Assembly: GCA_018806915.1 (NCBI GenBank)
Contig: JAGKQI010000090.1
Span: 2,976,001-3,040,000, forward strand
DNA: 64,000 nucleotides
Direction: 5' to 3'
Origin: Phytophthora colocasiae
Lineage: Eukaryota > Oomycota > Peronosporomycetes > Peronosporales > Peronosporaceae
Position numbers and translations under genes: made by a program. Positions 34,566 through 46,563 of this stretch are shown here, piece by piece; positions within the stretch are counted from its first letter, which is position 1; the number at the start of each line of letters is the position of its first letter. The notes under the pieces were generated by a model that saw only the letters and a list, made by a program, of their open reading frames with translations, was not told where the DNA came from and did not search any database.

Positions 34566-35879
34566 GTGATGACAGACCCCGTCGAGCTGGACACGCTACT
34601 GCCGTACCTAGATGGCATATTCGATAACCTCAGAAGCGACGACGATGACGCCGAGGTGATGGCAGATAACCACACAAGCAACTCAGCTGAGCGCCTCAGG
34701 CGTAAGCACCTAGTGCCTTACTCCACCGGCCTCCAGCGTCGCAAGAAGGCCGAACTGCACAAACTAAGGACGGAAGCACAACAACTGGCGGTCAGGAAGG
34801 AACGTCTTTTACAAGCTCTTGGGTCGAAAAAGCCATCGAATACGAGACCTGAGCTTCCAGTGAATTCTGCTGAGCGGCATAGATGGCATACTCAAGCACT
34901 GACTCAGTACGAGAAGCTGAAACGAGCTCAACGCATGAATCGAGAGTTGAAAGAGATTTTGATGCAGCAGTTCAAGGTTTTTCAGAGTGTCCGTAAAGAG
35001 CTTGGACACAGAGACGTCTTCGAGGTAAGATATACACTGTATTGCGTTTACCTGTTGTGTGGACTTGACTGAAGAGATATTTTGTTTTTCAGGGGATGGA
35101 GTTTCTGGAGCGCCTTCAACCTACAGCCGATCGCCCGTTCTTCCAGCTCGACTTCAGCGCTCCCATACTTTCTGCATTAGCCAGCAGACTGGATCAACTG
35201 AGTCTACAAGCGGATTGGGTGCTGCCAGATGTGAACCAAGACTGCATCGTCACGTTTCAAACGCAAAGCGGACACCACCCGGAGAATGGGTACTGCTACG
35301 AAGTGAGTTCCACCACACGACTAGCGTACTCAGCCCACAAAGCAGGAGACATTCTATGGGGAGTTATATCCAACAAGGAGAACGACGCAGCTGAACAAAC
35401 CTTTTCCTTCGTAAGTCAAATGTTGGAGTGGTTGAGAAAATAATTTACTTACGAAGAGTTTTCTGCTGCAGTCGCGAGAACGAACACCTCAATATTGCGA
35501 CGAAGTCTTCAACACAAGCTGCATAGCGTCGCTTATCATGCAAGACGCTTACCAACCACCGTTTTGTGTGGACGCGGTGAGTACGTTCCGTAAATACGAG
35601 GAGGGGGACCGAGTTATCATCGTTGGATCGATGGGGTGGCTGCTTCCGGCTGAAGGGCTCGAGTTCGAAGGTAATTACTGGGCAGTGATATCGTCTCCAC
35701 CAACATCTCTTGGAAACACTTCCGTCGTTCGATTCTGCTACAGACTTCGAGTTAAAAACGGCGGCTTGCAGTCGTTTGAGCGGACCCAAAAGATTATTCA
35801 TTGCATCGGTAGTCAAATTCGGTGTTATCTACAGCTGCAACAGGATTCGTTCTTGGATCCAGGACATTGTGTTAAGTAA
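34566..35879 (+). CDS. A5: M96-like protein, 394 aa, intact
   Basis: Exons 34566-35024, 35093-35410 and 35472-35879. Counterpart of A1 (same intron 2 end TTCTGCTGCAG, so exon 3 starts SRER rather than ARER), but without A1's splice-junction G loss and nonsense codon. Confidence 0.8.
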
Positions 35880-36173
35880 GTAATAAACGGATCGTTCATT
35901 GCAGAGTTTTTAAAACTCGATCGAACGAAGGTACAGTATGTACACAAACATTGTTCTAAAGCTTCTCTACAACTTGTCATGCAAGCAGACGACTTCAAGC
36001 TGATGCCCATAGGTATGTGTCCTAATCGCGTCGCATAATCTCTCAACAATCTTGATCAAGATTACTGGCTCAGTAGTCCTCGCGATGGACATCATCACAC
36101 ATGAGAGCAATCGGCTTCTCCAAGCCTCATTCTTCAATTATCTTTCAAAGTATCACCTGAAAACGACCGGAAC

Positions 36174-37505
36174 ATGTCAACCGAGACACTGTTCGAACTG
36201 TTAGCGCACTTCGATGCTATCAACGCGTTAGAACAACCCGATACTCGGATTCTTGATACAAGCAACGCTGAGTCAATAGTGACTGATCCGGTTACAAGGC
36301 CTACAACAAGGAGTCGCAGAACGAAGAAAACACACATCCCCTACTCAACAGATCTGCAAAGGAGGAGGAAAAACGAAAGAGAAGCTTTGCGGTCAGAAGT
36401 GCAGCAACTACGCTACAAACTCGAATACCTCGTTACAACTCAGCCAGGGCAGAACACGGGAGGAAACCAAGGGAATCTGGCCATGTGGCACAGTCGAGCG
36501 GTGGCCAATTGCGAAGAGCGAGTACGCTCTGAACGAGTGAATCAAGAGCTGAAAGACATCTTGACGCAGCAGTCGAAGCTGTTTGCATCCTTCCGTAAGG
36601 TACTTCAACGGATTGACTCGGCTCAGGTGAGTGCATCTGCTAACCCAGCTTGGTGTGAGTTTAAGTTTTATACTTCGAAGTACTAATTCAAACTGCTTCA
36701 GGAAATGAAAATCGTTTCGCAACCACTACCGACCGTAGACCGACCATTTTTCGAGATCGACTACAGCGCTCAGGTCTTTGCCGAATTGGCGCACAATACT
36801 CGTCAATTCCACACCAAAGTGGACGTTAGTACATCCTCGTGGGCCGTTGAGGAGTGTTCGGTTGCCTTCCACTGTCAGTCAAACCTTGCTCCAAGAGATA
36901 GCGAACACTGTTTCAACATCAGATCAAGGACCCCTCTGGCTTGCTCCGTGACGGAAGCTCGACGGATTTTGTGGGACTACGTCACGGATAAGGAGAACCG
37001 GACACTCGAGAGTCATTTAACTTTGTACGTTATTCCCTTTTCATGATTCAAAATGTGTTGCTAATGTGAATTTGTGGTTGAACACAGTCGCGTGCAAGAA
37101 GCGCCACGGGGAGAGAGGCCATCGCAACTGTATTACAGCTCTCTTTATCTCAGCCGGTTCCAAAGGTTCTCCATCTTTCGTGAACGCATTAAAATGGGCA
37201 CGTATTGGATGTTCGAGCGGGCAGATCAAGTTTTCCTGGTGGGAGGCATGAGATGGATCTTACCCGCTGAAGGACTCCAGTTTGAAGACAACTATTGTAC
37301 ATCCATTGGTCCATTAGAGAACGGCTCGGTGGTTCGAACGTCCTACCAATTGCACTGGCAAAATGCTGATATTCCCCATATCTCAAAAGCAACTGAGGAC
37401 AAGGCGATGAACTGCATCGCAGACATATCACGATGCTATCTGCAATCCATGCAGAACGCGCTCCTGGATAGAACTATCCCTTTTACAACGCTAAATTCGA
37501 TCTAA
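36174..37505 (+). pseudogene. B6: M96-like gene B, several indels
   Basis: Exon 1 36174-36626 is intact. Exon 2 (36702-37024) lacks one C at GAGAACCGG. Exon 3 (37088-37505) lacks one G at CCACGGGGAG and has a four-base net insertion (CGCATTAAAATGGGCAC). Intron 1 carries an extra CCCAGC-like insertion near 36643. Counterpart B2 has none of these. Confidence 0.8.
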
Positions 37506-37930
37506 AAACACGAATAGAGTATACCATGTACTTGTAGTATATGTACGCCAAAATCACATTTACTGTACTTCAAAATGAAGCATTTTGTTGTAAAATCACT
37601 GACAACACGAAGTTCCAAAACTGGTTGCACTTACATGTATAACCATCATCAGCACAAATCCCGCTGGAACGCTTTGGAGTTCAAAACTGACTCATACGGT
37701 AAGTTTCGTGTACACGCTGTCCGAATTTTTTTAAAATGTTGGATTTGTTTAAAACCCAGAATTCTGGTGGTATGGTATTACTCAACGCTATGATGCAGCT
37801 GGTTTACCATCACAATCGAGTTATCACGGTTTATTCCACAGTGTAGCACTGCTTGCGTGAGCCTGGCCTACGCTTACCCTTGATTGCGCCTCACACGCTC
37901 ATTTAAAATAATTCCTCCACGTCGGCCTAA

Positions 37931-39242
37931 GTGATGACAGACCCCGTCGAGCTGGACACGCTACTGCCGTACCTAGATGGCATATTCGATAACCTCAGAA
38001 GCGACGACGATGACGCCGAGGTGATGGCAGATAACCACACAAGCAACTCAGCTGAGCGCCTCAGGCGTAAGCACCTAGTGCCTTACTCCACCGGCCTCCA
38101 GCGTCGCAAGAAGGCCGAACTGCACAAACTAAGGACGGAAGCACAACAACTGGCGGTCAGGAAGGAACGTCTTTACAAGCTCTTGGGTCGAAAAAGCCAT
38201 CGAACGCGAGACCTGAGCTTCCAGTGAATTCTGCTGAGCGGCATAGATGGCATACTCAAGCACTGACTCAGTACGAGAAGCTGAAACGAGCTCAACGCAT
38301 GAATCGAGAGTTGAAAGAGATTTTGATGCAGCAGTTCAAGGTTTTTCAGAGTGTCCGTAAAGAGCTTGGACACAGAGACGTCTTCGAGGTAAGATATACA
38401 CTGTATTGCGTTTACCTGTTGTGTGGACTTGACTGAAGAGATATTTTGTTTTTCAGGGATGGAGTTTCTGGAGCGCCTTCAACCTACAGCCGATCGCCCG
38501 TTCTTCCAGCTCGACTTCAGCGCTCCCATACTTTCTGCATTAGCCAGCAGACTGGATCAACTGAGTCTACAAGCGGATTGGGTGCTGCCAGATGTGAACC
38601 AAGACTGCATCGTCACGTTTCAAACGCAAAGCGGACACCACCCGGAGAATGGGTACTGCTACGAAGTGAGTTCCACCACACGACTAGCGTACTCAGCCCA
38701 CAAAGCAGGAGACATTCTATGGGGAGTTATATCCAACAAGGAGAACGACGCAGCTGAACAAACCTTTTCCTTCGTAAGTCAAATGTTGGAGTGGTTGAGA
38801 AAACAATTTACTTACTGAGAGTTTGCTGTTGCAGGCGCGAGAACGAACACCTCAATATTGCGACGAAGTCTTCAACACAAGCTGCATAGCGTCGCTTATC
38901 ATGCAAGACGCTTACCAACCACCGTTTTGTGTGGACGCGGTGAGTACGTTCCGTAAATACGAGGAGGGGGACCGAGTTATCATCGTTGGATCGATGGGGT
39001 GGCTGCTTCCGGCTGAAGGGCTCGAGTTCGAAGGTAATTACTGGGCAGTGATATCGTCTCCACCAACATCTCTTGGAAACACTTCCGTCGTTCGATTCTG
39101 CTACAGACTTCGAGTTAAAAACGGCGGCTTGCAGTCGTTTGAGCGGACCCAAAAGATTATTCATTGCATCGGTAGTCAAATTCGGTGTTATCTACAGCTG
39201 CAACAGGATTCGTTCTTGGATCCAGGACATTGTGTTAAGTAA
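37931..39242 (+). pseudogene. A6: M96-like gene A, frameshifted
   Basis: Exon 1 (37931-38388) has three T instead of four near 38172, giving a stop at 38225-38227. Exon 2 (38457-38773) lacks one G after the splice AG, as in A1 and A3. Exon 3 (38835-39242) is open. Counterpart A2 is intact. Confidence 0.85.
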
Positions 39243-39545
39243 GTAATAAACGGATCGTTCATTGCAGAGTTTTTAAAACTCGGTCGAACGAAGGTACAGT
39301 ATGTACACAAACATTGTTCTAAAGCTTCTCTACAAACTTGCAACTTGTCATACAAGCAGACGACTTCCAAGCTGATGCCCATAGGTATGTGTCCTAATCG
39401 CGTCGCATAATCTCTCAACAATCTTGATCAAGATTACTGGCTCAGTAGTCCTCGCGATGGACATCATCACACATGAGAGCAATCGGCTTCTCCAAGCCTC
39501 ATTCTTCAATTATCTTTCAAAGTATCACCTGAAAACGACCGGAAC

Positions 39546-40871
39546 ATGTCAACCGAGACACTGTTCGAACTGTTAGCGCACTTCGATGCTATCAACGCGT
39601 TAGAACAACCCGATACTCGGATTCTTGATACAAGCAACGCTGAGTCAATAGTGACTGATCCGGTTACAAGGCCTACAACAAGGAGTCGCAGAACGAAGAA
39701 AACACGCATCCCCTACTCAACAGATCTGCAAAGGAGGAGGAAAAACGAAAGAGAAGCTTTGCGGTCAGAAGTGCAGCAACTACGCTACAAACTCGAATAC
39801 CTCGTTACAACTCAGCCAGGGCAGAACACGGGAGGAAACCAAGGGAATCTGGCCATGTGGCACAGTCAAACGGTGGCCAATTGCGAAGAGCGAGTACGCT
39901 CTGAACGAGTGAATCAAGAGCTGAAAGACATCTTGACGCAGCAGTCGAAGCTGTTTGCATCCTTCCGTAAGGTACTTCAACGGATTGACTCGGCTCAGGT
40001 GAGTGCATCTGCTAGCTTGGTGTGCGTTTAAGTTTTATACTTCGAAGTACTCAATTCAAACTGCTTCAGGAAATGAAAATCGTTTCGCAACCACTACCGA
40101 CCGTAGACCGACCATTTTTCGAGATCGACTACAGCGCTCAGGTCTTTGCCGAATTGGCGCACAATACTCGTCAATTCCACACCAAAGTGGACGTTAGTAC
40201 ATCCTCGTGGGCCGTTGAGGAGTGTTCGGTTGCCTTCCACTGTCAGTCAAACCTTGCTCCAAGAGATAGCGAACACTGTTTCAACATCAGATCAAGGACC
40301 CCTCTGGCTTGCTCCGTGACGGAAGCTCGACGGATTTTGTGGGACTACGTCACGGATAAGGAGAACCCGGACACTCGAGAGTCATTTAACTTTGTACGTT
40401 ATTCCCCTTTTCATGATTCAAAATGTGTTGCTAATGTGAATTTGTGGTTGAACACAGTCGCGTGCAAGAAGCGCCACGGGGGAGAGAGGCCATCGCAACT
40501 GTATTACAGCTCTCTTTATCTCAGCCGGTTCCAAAGGTTCTCCATCTTTCGTGAACGCATTGGGCACGTATTGGATGTTCGAGCGGGCAGATCAAGTTTT
40601 CCTGGTGGGAGGCATGAGATGGATCTTACCCGCTGAAGGACTCCAGTTTGAAGACAACTATTGTACATCCATTGGTCCATTAGAGAACGGCTCGGTGGTT
40701 CGAACGTCCTACCAATTGCACTGGCAAAATGCTGATATTCCCCATATCTCAAAAGCAACTGAGGACAAGGCGATGAACTGCATCGCAGACATATCACGAT
40801 GCTATCTGCAATCCATGCAGAACGCGCTCCTGGATAGAACTATCCCTTTTACAACGCTAAATTCGATCTAA
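39546..40871 (+). CDS. B7: M96-like protein, 396 aa, intact
   Basis: Exons 39546-39998, 40070-40393 and 40458-40871. Has the HSQTVAN variant in exon 1 shared with B3 and B8, but the common exon 3 (FERADQVF, ILPAEG). Intron 1 has one extra C near 40052. Confidence 0.8.
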
Positions 40872-41298
40872 AAACACGAATAGAGTATACCATGTACTTG
40901 TAGTATATGTACGCCAAAATCACATTTACTGTACTTCAAAAATGAAGCATTTTGTTGTAAAATCACTGACAACACGAAGTTCCAAAACTGGTTGCACTTA
41001 CATGTATAACCATCATCAGCACAAATCCCGCTGGAACGCTTTGGAGTTCAAAACTGACTCATACGGTAAGTTTCGTGTACACGCTGTCCGAATTTTTTTA
41101 AAATGTTGGATTTGTTTAAAACCCAGAATTCTGGTGGTATGGTATTACTCAACGCTATGATGCAGCTGGTTTTACCATCACAATCGAGTTATCACGGTTT
41201 ATTCCACAGTGTAGCACTGCTTGCGTGAGCCTGGCCTACGCTTACCCTTGATTGCGCCTCACACGCTCATTTAAAATAATTCCTCCACGTCGGCCTAA

Positions 41299-42613
41299 GT
41301 GATGACAGACCCCGTCGAGCTGGACACGCTACTGCCGTACCTAGATGGCATATTCGATAACCTCAGAAGCGACGACGATGACGCCGAGGTGATGGCAGAT
41401 AACCACACAAGCAACTCAGCTGAGCGCCTCAGGCGTAAGCACCTAGTGCCTTACTCCACCGGCCTCCAGCGTCGCAAGAAGGCCGAACTGCACAAACTAA
41501 GGACGGAAGCACAACAACTGGCGGTCAGGAAGGAACGTCTTTTACAAGCTCTTGGGTCGAAAAAGCCATCGAACGCGAGACCTGAGCTTCCAGTGAATTC
41601 TGCTGAGCGGCATAGATGGCATACTCAAGCACTGACTCAGTACGAGAAGCTGAAACGAGCTCAACGCATGAATCGAGAGTTGAAAGAGATTTTGATGCAG
41701 CAGTTCAAGGTTTTTCAGAGTGTCCGTAAAGAGCTTGGACACAGAGACGTCTTCGAGGTAAGATATACACTGTATTGCGTTTACCTGTTGTGTGGACTTG
41801 ACTGGAAGAGATATTTTGTTTTTCAGGGGATGGAGTTTCTGGAGCGCCTTCAACCTACAGCCGATCGCCCGTTCTTCCAGCTCGACTTCAGCGCTCCCAT
41901 ACTTTCTGCATTAGCCAGCAGACTGGATCAACTGAGTCTACAAGCGGATTGGGTGCTGCCAGATGTGAACCAAGACTGCATCGTCACGTTTCAAACGCAA
42001 AGCGGACACCACCCGGAGAATGGGTACTGCTACGAAGTGAGTTCCACCACACGACTAGCGTACTCAGCCCACAAAGCAGGAGACATTCTATGGGGAGTTA
42101 TATCCAACAAGGAGAACGACGCAGCTGAACAAACCTTTTCCTTCGTAAGTCAAATGTTGGAGTGGTTGAGAAAACAATTTACTTACTGAGAGTTTGCTGT
42201 TGCAGGCGCGAGAACGAACACCTCAATATTGCGACGAAGTCTTCAACACAAGCTGCATAGCGTCGCTTATCATGCAAGACGCTTACCAACCACCGTTTTG
42301 TGTGGACGCGGTGAGTACGTTCCGTAAATACGAGGAGGGGGACCGAGTTATCATCGTTGGATCGATGGGGTGGCTGCTTCCGGCTGAAGGGCTCGAGTTC
42401 GAAGGTAATTACTGGGCAGTGATATCGTCTCCACCAACATCTCTTGGAAACACTTCCGTCGTTCGATTCTGCTACAGACTTCGAGTTAAAAACGGCGGCT
42501 TGCAGTCGTTTGAGCGGACCCAAAAGATTATTCATTGCATCGGTAGTCAAATTCGGTGTTATCTACAGCTGCAACAGGATTCGTTCTTGGATCCAGGACA
42601 TTGTGTTAAGTAA
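41299..42613 (+). CDS. A7: M96-like protein, 394 aa; intron 1 also readable through
   Basis: Exons 41299-41757, 41827-42144 and 42206-42613 when spliced as in A2. A one-base insertion in intron 1 (GACTGGAAG for GACTGAAG, near 41804) removes the in-frame stop and makes the intron 69 nt, so an unspliced message would read through exon 1, intron 1 and exon 2 as 296 codons. Splice sites are unchanged, so normal splicing is still likely. Confidence 0.75.
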
Positions 42614-42916
42614 GTAATAAACGGATCGTTCATTGCAGAGTTTTTAAAACTCGGTCGAACGAAGGTACAGTATGTACACAAACATTGTTCTAAAGCTTCT
42701 CTACAAACTTGCAACTTGTCATACAAGCAGACGACTTCCAAGCTGATGCCCATAGGTATGTGTCCTAATCGCGTCGCATAATCTCTCAACAATCTTGATC
42801 AAGATTACTGGCTCAGTAGTCCTCGCGATGGACATCATCACACATGAGAGCAATCGGCTTCTCCAAGCCTCATTCTTCAATTATCTTTCAAAGTATCACC
42901 TGAAAACGACCGGAAC

Positions 42917-44242
42917 ATGTCAACCGAGACACTGTTCGAACTGTTAGCGCACTTCGATGCTATCAACGCGTTAGAACAACCCGATACTCGGATTCTTGAT
43001 ACAAGCAACGCTGAGTCAATAGTGACTGATCCGGTTACAAGGCCTACAACAAGGAGTCGCAGAACGAAGAAAACACGCATCCCCTACTCAACAGATCTGC
43101 AAAGGAGGAGGAAAAACGAAAGAGAAGCTTTGCGGTCAGAAGTGCAGCAACTACGCTACAAACTCGAATACCTCGTTACAACTCAGCCAGGGCAGAACAC
43201 GGGAGGAAACCAAGGGAATCTGGCCATGTGGCACAGTCAAACGGTGGCCAATTGCGAAGAGCGAGTACGCTCTGAACGAGTGAATCAAGAGCTGAAAGAC
43301 ATCTTGACGCAGCAGTCGAAGCTGTTTGCATCCTTCCGTAAGGTACTTCAACGGATTGACTCGGCTCAGGTGAGTGCATCTGCTAGCTTGGTGTGCGTTT
43401 AAGTTTTATACTTCGAAGTACTAATTCAAACTGCTTCAGGAAATGAAAATCGTTTCTGCAACCACTACCGACCGTAGACCGACCATTTTTCGAGATCGAC
43501 TACAGCGCTCAGGTCTTTGCCGAATTGGCGCACAATACTCGTCAATTCCACACCAAAGTGGACGTTAGTACATCCTCGTGGGCCGTTGAGGAGTGTTCGG
43601 TTGCCTTCCACTGTCAGTCAAACCTTGCTCCAAGAGATAGCGAACACTGTTTCAACATCAGATCAAGGACCCCTCTGGCTTGCTCCGTGACGGAAGCTCG
43701 ACGGATTTTGTGGGACTACGTCACGGATAAGGAGAACCCGGACACTCGAGAGTCATTTAACTTTGTACGTTATTCCCCTTTTCATGATTCAAAATGTGTT
43801 GCTAATGTGAATTTGTGGTTGAACACAGTCGCGTGCAAGAAGCGCCACGGGGGAGAGAGGCCATCGCAACTGTATTACAGCTCTCTTTATCTCAGCCGGT
43901 TCCAAAGGTTCTCCATCTTTCGTGAACGCATTGGGCACGTATTGGATGTTCGAGCGGGCAGATCAAGTTTTCCTGGTTGGAGGCATGAGATGGATCTTAC
44001 CCGCTGAAGGACTCCAGTTTGAAGACAACTATTGTACATCCATTGGTCCATTAGAGAACGGCTCGGTGGTTCGAACGTCCTACCAATTGCACTGGCAAAA
44101 TGCTGATATTCCCCATATCTCAAAAGCAACTGAGGACAAGGCGATGAACTGCATCGCAGACATATCACGATGCTATCTGCAATCCATGCAGAACGCGCTC
44201 CTGGATAGAACTATCCCTTTTACAACGCTACTTTCGATCTAA
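42917..44242 (+). pseudogene. B8: last M96-like gene B, frameshifted
   Basis: Exon 1 42917-43369 is intact. Exon 2 (43440-43764) has one extra T (CGTTTCTGCAACC near 43457), shifting the frame six codons in. Exon 3 (43829-44242) is open and ends LLSI instead of LNSI. Downstream (44243-44370) is a diverged copy of the B-to-A spacer, after which the array stops. Confidence 0.8.
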
Positions 44243-44379
44243 AATCTCGAATAAAGTTTACCACGTCGAATTACGCAAAAAAAAACAGTTTTCTGAAATA
44301 ACATTGACAACACGCTACGAAACTGGTTGCGCTAGAATCATCACCAGCACAAACCCGACTACATTTTGTAGTTGACAAC

Positions 44380-45183
44380 TTACTCAGATCGAAGGTTGCG
44401 GTAAGGCTTCGGCGTAGTTGTTCCCGTGGCACCCGTTCCAGTTCCGGTAGTGCCAATCTTCGTGCCAGTCGTAGAACCGGTAGTGCCCGTGCCAGGAGTA
44501 CCAGCAGCACCAATCCCAGTGCCAGTAGTGCCCGTCGTCCCCGTTGTTCCAGTTCCGGTGCTGGTGCTGGTGCCGCCTGTAGTGCTGATTCCCGTGCCTG
44601 GAGCATGCACCGTTCCAGGACCATACGCATTGCCGCTTCCTGCGCCAGGGATCATTTTACTGAGACTGGAGAGACCTCCGCTGGTTCCGGCTCCACCCAT
44701 TCCAGGAATCATGTTGCTGAAGCTTGGGAGACCGCCACTTGCACCACCAGCTCCAGGGATCATTTTACTGAGACCCGACATGCCGCCGCTGCCCATTCCC
44801 GGTAGACCACCGCTCATTCCTGGCAAACCACCGCTGCCGCCCATGCCTGGCATCATTTTCGAGAGACCTGACAGACCGCCGCTGCCCATTCCGGGTAGGC
44901 CTCCGCTAGTCCCCGTGCCGGTTCCGCCCATTCCAGGCATCATCTTGGTCAGGTCAGACAGACCACCACCACCACCGCTCAAACCGGGGAGACCGCCGCT
45001 CATACCGGGAAGGCCGCCACTCATACCGGGAAGGCCGCCACTCATACCGGGAAGGCCGCCACTCATACCTGGAAGACCGCCACCCCCACCATACGTCTCG
45101 GTAGCTTCTTGTTCGGCATGGACACAAGTGGAGACGGCGGCAAACGCAAAGAGTAGAGCGATAATCTTGTTGCTGGAGAACAT
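44380..45183 (-). CDS. secreted glycine-rich repeat protein (GGLPGM type), 267 aa
   Basis: Signal peptide MFSSNKIIALLFAFAAVSTCVHA (cleavage after HA), then EQEATETYG. Five GGLPGMS/GGLPGLS repeats follow, then longer blocks built of GLSKMMPGMGG or GLSKMIPGAGG. A VHAPGTG hinge and a Thr/Gly-rich tail ([12 protein letters not shown]) end in PKPYRNLRSE. No membrane segment or GPI signal. Looks like an extracellular structural or matrix protein; the Thr-rich tail could be O-glycosylated. Mirror copy at 52013-52834 is six residues longer. Confidence 0.8.
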   Translation of the reverse strand: MFSSNKIIALLFAFAAVSTCVHAEQEATETYGGGGGLPGMSGGLPGMSGGLPGMSGGLPGMSGGLPGLSGGGGGLSDLTKMMPGMGGTGTGTSGGLPGMGSGGLSGLSKMMPGMGGSGGLPGMSGGLPGMGSGGMSGLSKMIPGAGGASGGLPSFSNMIPGMGGAGTSGGLSSLSKMIPGAGSGNAYGPGTVHAPGTGISTTGGTSTSTGTGTTGTTGTTGTGIGAAGTPGTGTTGSTTGTKIGTTGTGTGATGTTTPKPYRNLRSE

Positions 45184-45929
45184 TCTTGAGAAAAGTTGTC
45201 TGATTGCCTACAGATGCTGTGAACTGTCGAAGGCAAATGTGGAAGTGAGCCAACACGACTAGCTCGACTACGTGAGTGGGGTGCTCTGCTCTGAGAACGG
45301 GAGAAGTAGTCGAAGCGTATGGCATTGAGGAAGCGCATGTCGAGCCGACCAGCTTGACGCCAACGCGAACGGGGGTCGTGAATGCAGGATGTTTGGAGAT
45401 TTCTGCTGTCAGATGCACTCGCCTTTGTGGGCTTCACGCAGCGCTTTAGCTGTTCGTGACTGTGATTGCGGGCATGGCAAAGGAGGGTGACGGCCATCTT
45501 TGGCCTTTGGCAGGCCTAGGGCATCTGGTGAGCACTGCTGTGTCTTATCCGGTAGTCACCACGCTTGCCATGAGAGATCGGCCCCACTGTGGTTGCACGT
45601 TGGCGGGCACCGTCTGGACTCTTTTGCAGCTTTTTTGCTGTTCGTAACTAGGATCGCCACTAGATCTAGAGCACGACCCACTTGACCGCCACGTGAAGGT
45701 TGGCGGCCAATAACTCTCCAGTCCTTACACTGTTTTCACCTGCGGCTCAAGATTTCAACAAATATACGTTTTCAATGCGCTTAAGTACTCGATACAGAAA
45801 TTGGCAAACAACGCTGGTTTCCTTTATCCTTTTTCGTTAACACACTACTGAGCACTACTACACAGACACAAGAGAGCGATGTAAGCACAACATTGGCACA
45901 ATGGCCTGTTCGTGGGCCCTCCCACCCGC
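45184..45929. other. palindrome arm intergenic, no gene seen
   Basis: 5' flank of the 44380-45183 gene and 3' flank of the 45930-46563 gene. A minus-strand initiator match (GCTCACTTCCACATTT, sense to the gene) lies at about 45237-45252. Nothing else supportable. Confidence 0.5.
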
Positions 45930-46563
45930 TCACTCTTCCGTGCGGAGCTTGCGGTACGCCTTCTGAGAGGTGGCACCCGTGCCGTTAGTTCCGGCCTTCG
46001 CGCCAGCATTCGCATTCGCATTCGCATTTGCATTTGCAGATGCACTAGCGGTGGCGCTCGCGGACGCGCCGCCTGCGCCGGTGGACGTCTTCGCGCTGTT
46101 GACACCGTCGTTACTCGTCACAGTCACCGACTTGCTCGAGTAGCCATTGCCACCAGTGCCGACACCAACATCCAGCTCCATCGTGAATGACGGTAGTAGG
46201 TGCTCCGACATGGACCGTATCCACGCCGACCGCTGGGGCAGCACCGACGCCTACGCTAGCGACACCGGGGACACCGACGCCAACACCGACGCCGTTCACA
46301 CCGACCCCCACGCCGTTGACGCCAACCACACCGGGGACACCCACGCCGACGCTGGCGACACCTGGAACGCCGACACTGACGCCAGGACCGCCAATGTAGC
46401 CTGGGGCACCAACCCCCACGCTAGCGACTCCTGGAACGCCCACGCCAACACCAGGGACGCCGAGCAAACCGAACGTCTCGGCCACTTGCTTCTCGGCTTG
46501 CACGTCGTTCGAGAGGGCCATGGTGGCGATGCAGAGGGCGAAGATCTTGCTGCTGTTGAACAT
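45930..46563 (-). pseudogene. secreted GVPGV-repeat protein, frameshifted copy
   Basis: Same gene as 50634-51266 but with one extra C near 46172, so the frame breaks after HDGA. Upstream of the break are the signal peptide and the GVPGVGVGVPGVASV-type repeats; downstream, in another frame, the Ala/Ser/Asn-rich tail and AYRKLRTEE. Single-base difference between palindrome arms. Confidence 0.8.

Noticed and set aside
44426..45262. Proline/valine-rich frames antisense to the glycine-rich genes (also at 47546-48178, 49022-49651 and 51934-52788)
   Set aside because: They are the reverse complement of Gly-rich codons (GGN/NCC gives Pro/Val); they lack signal peptides and the sense genes have leaders and initiators.
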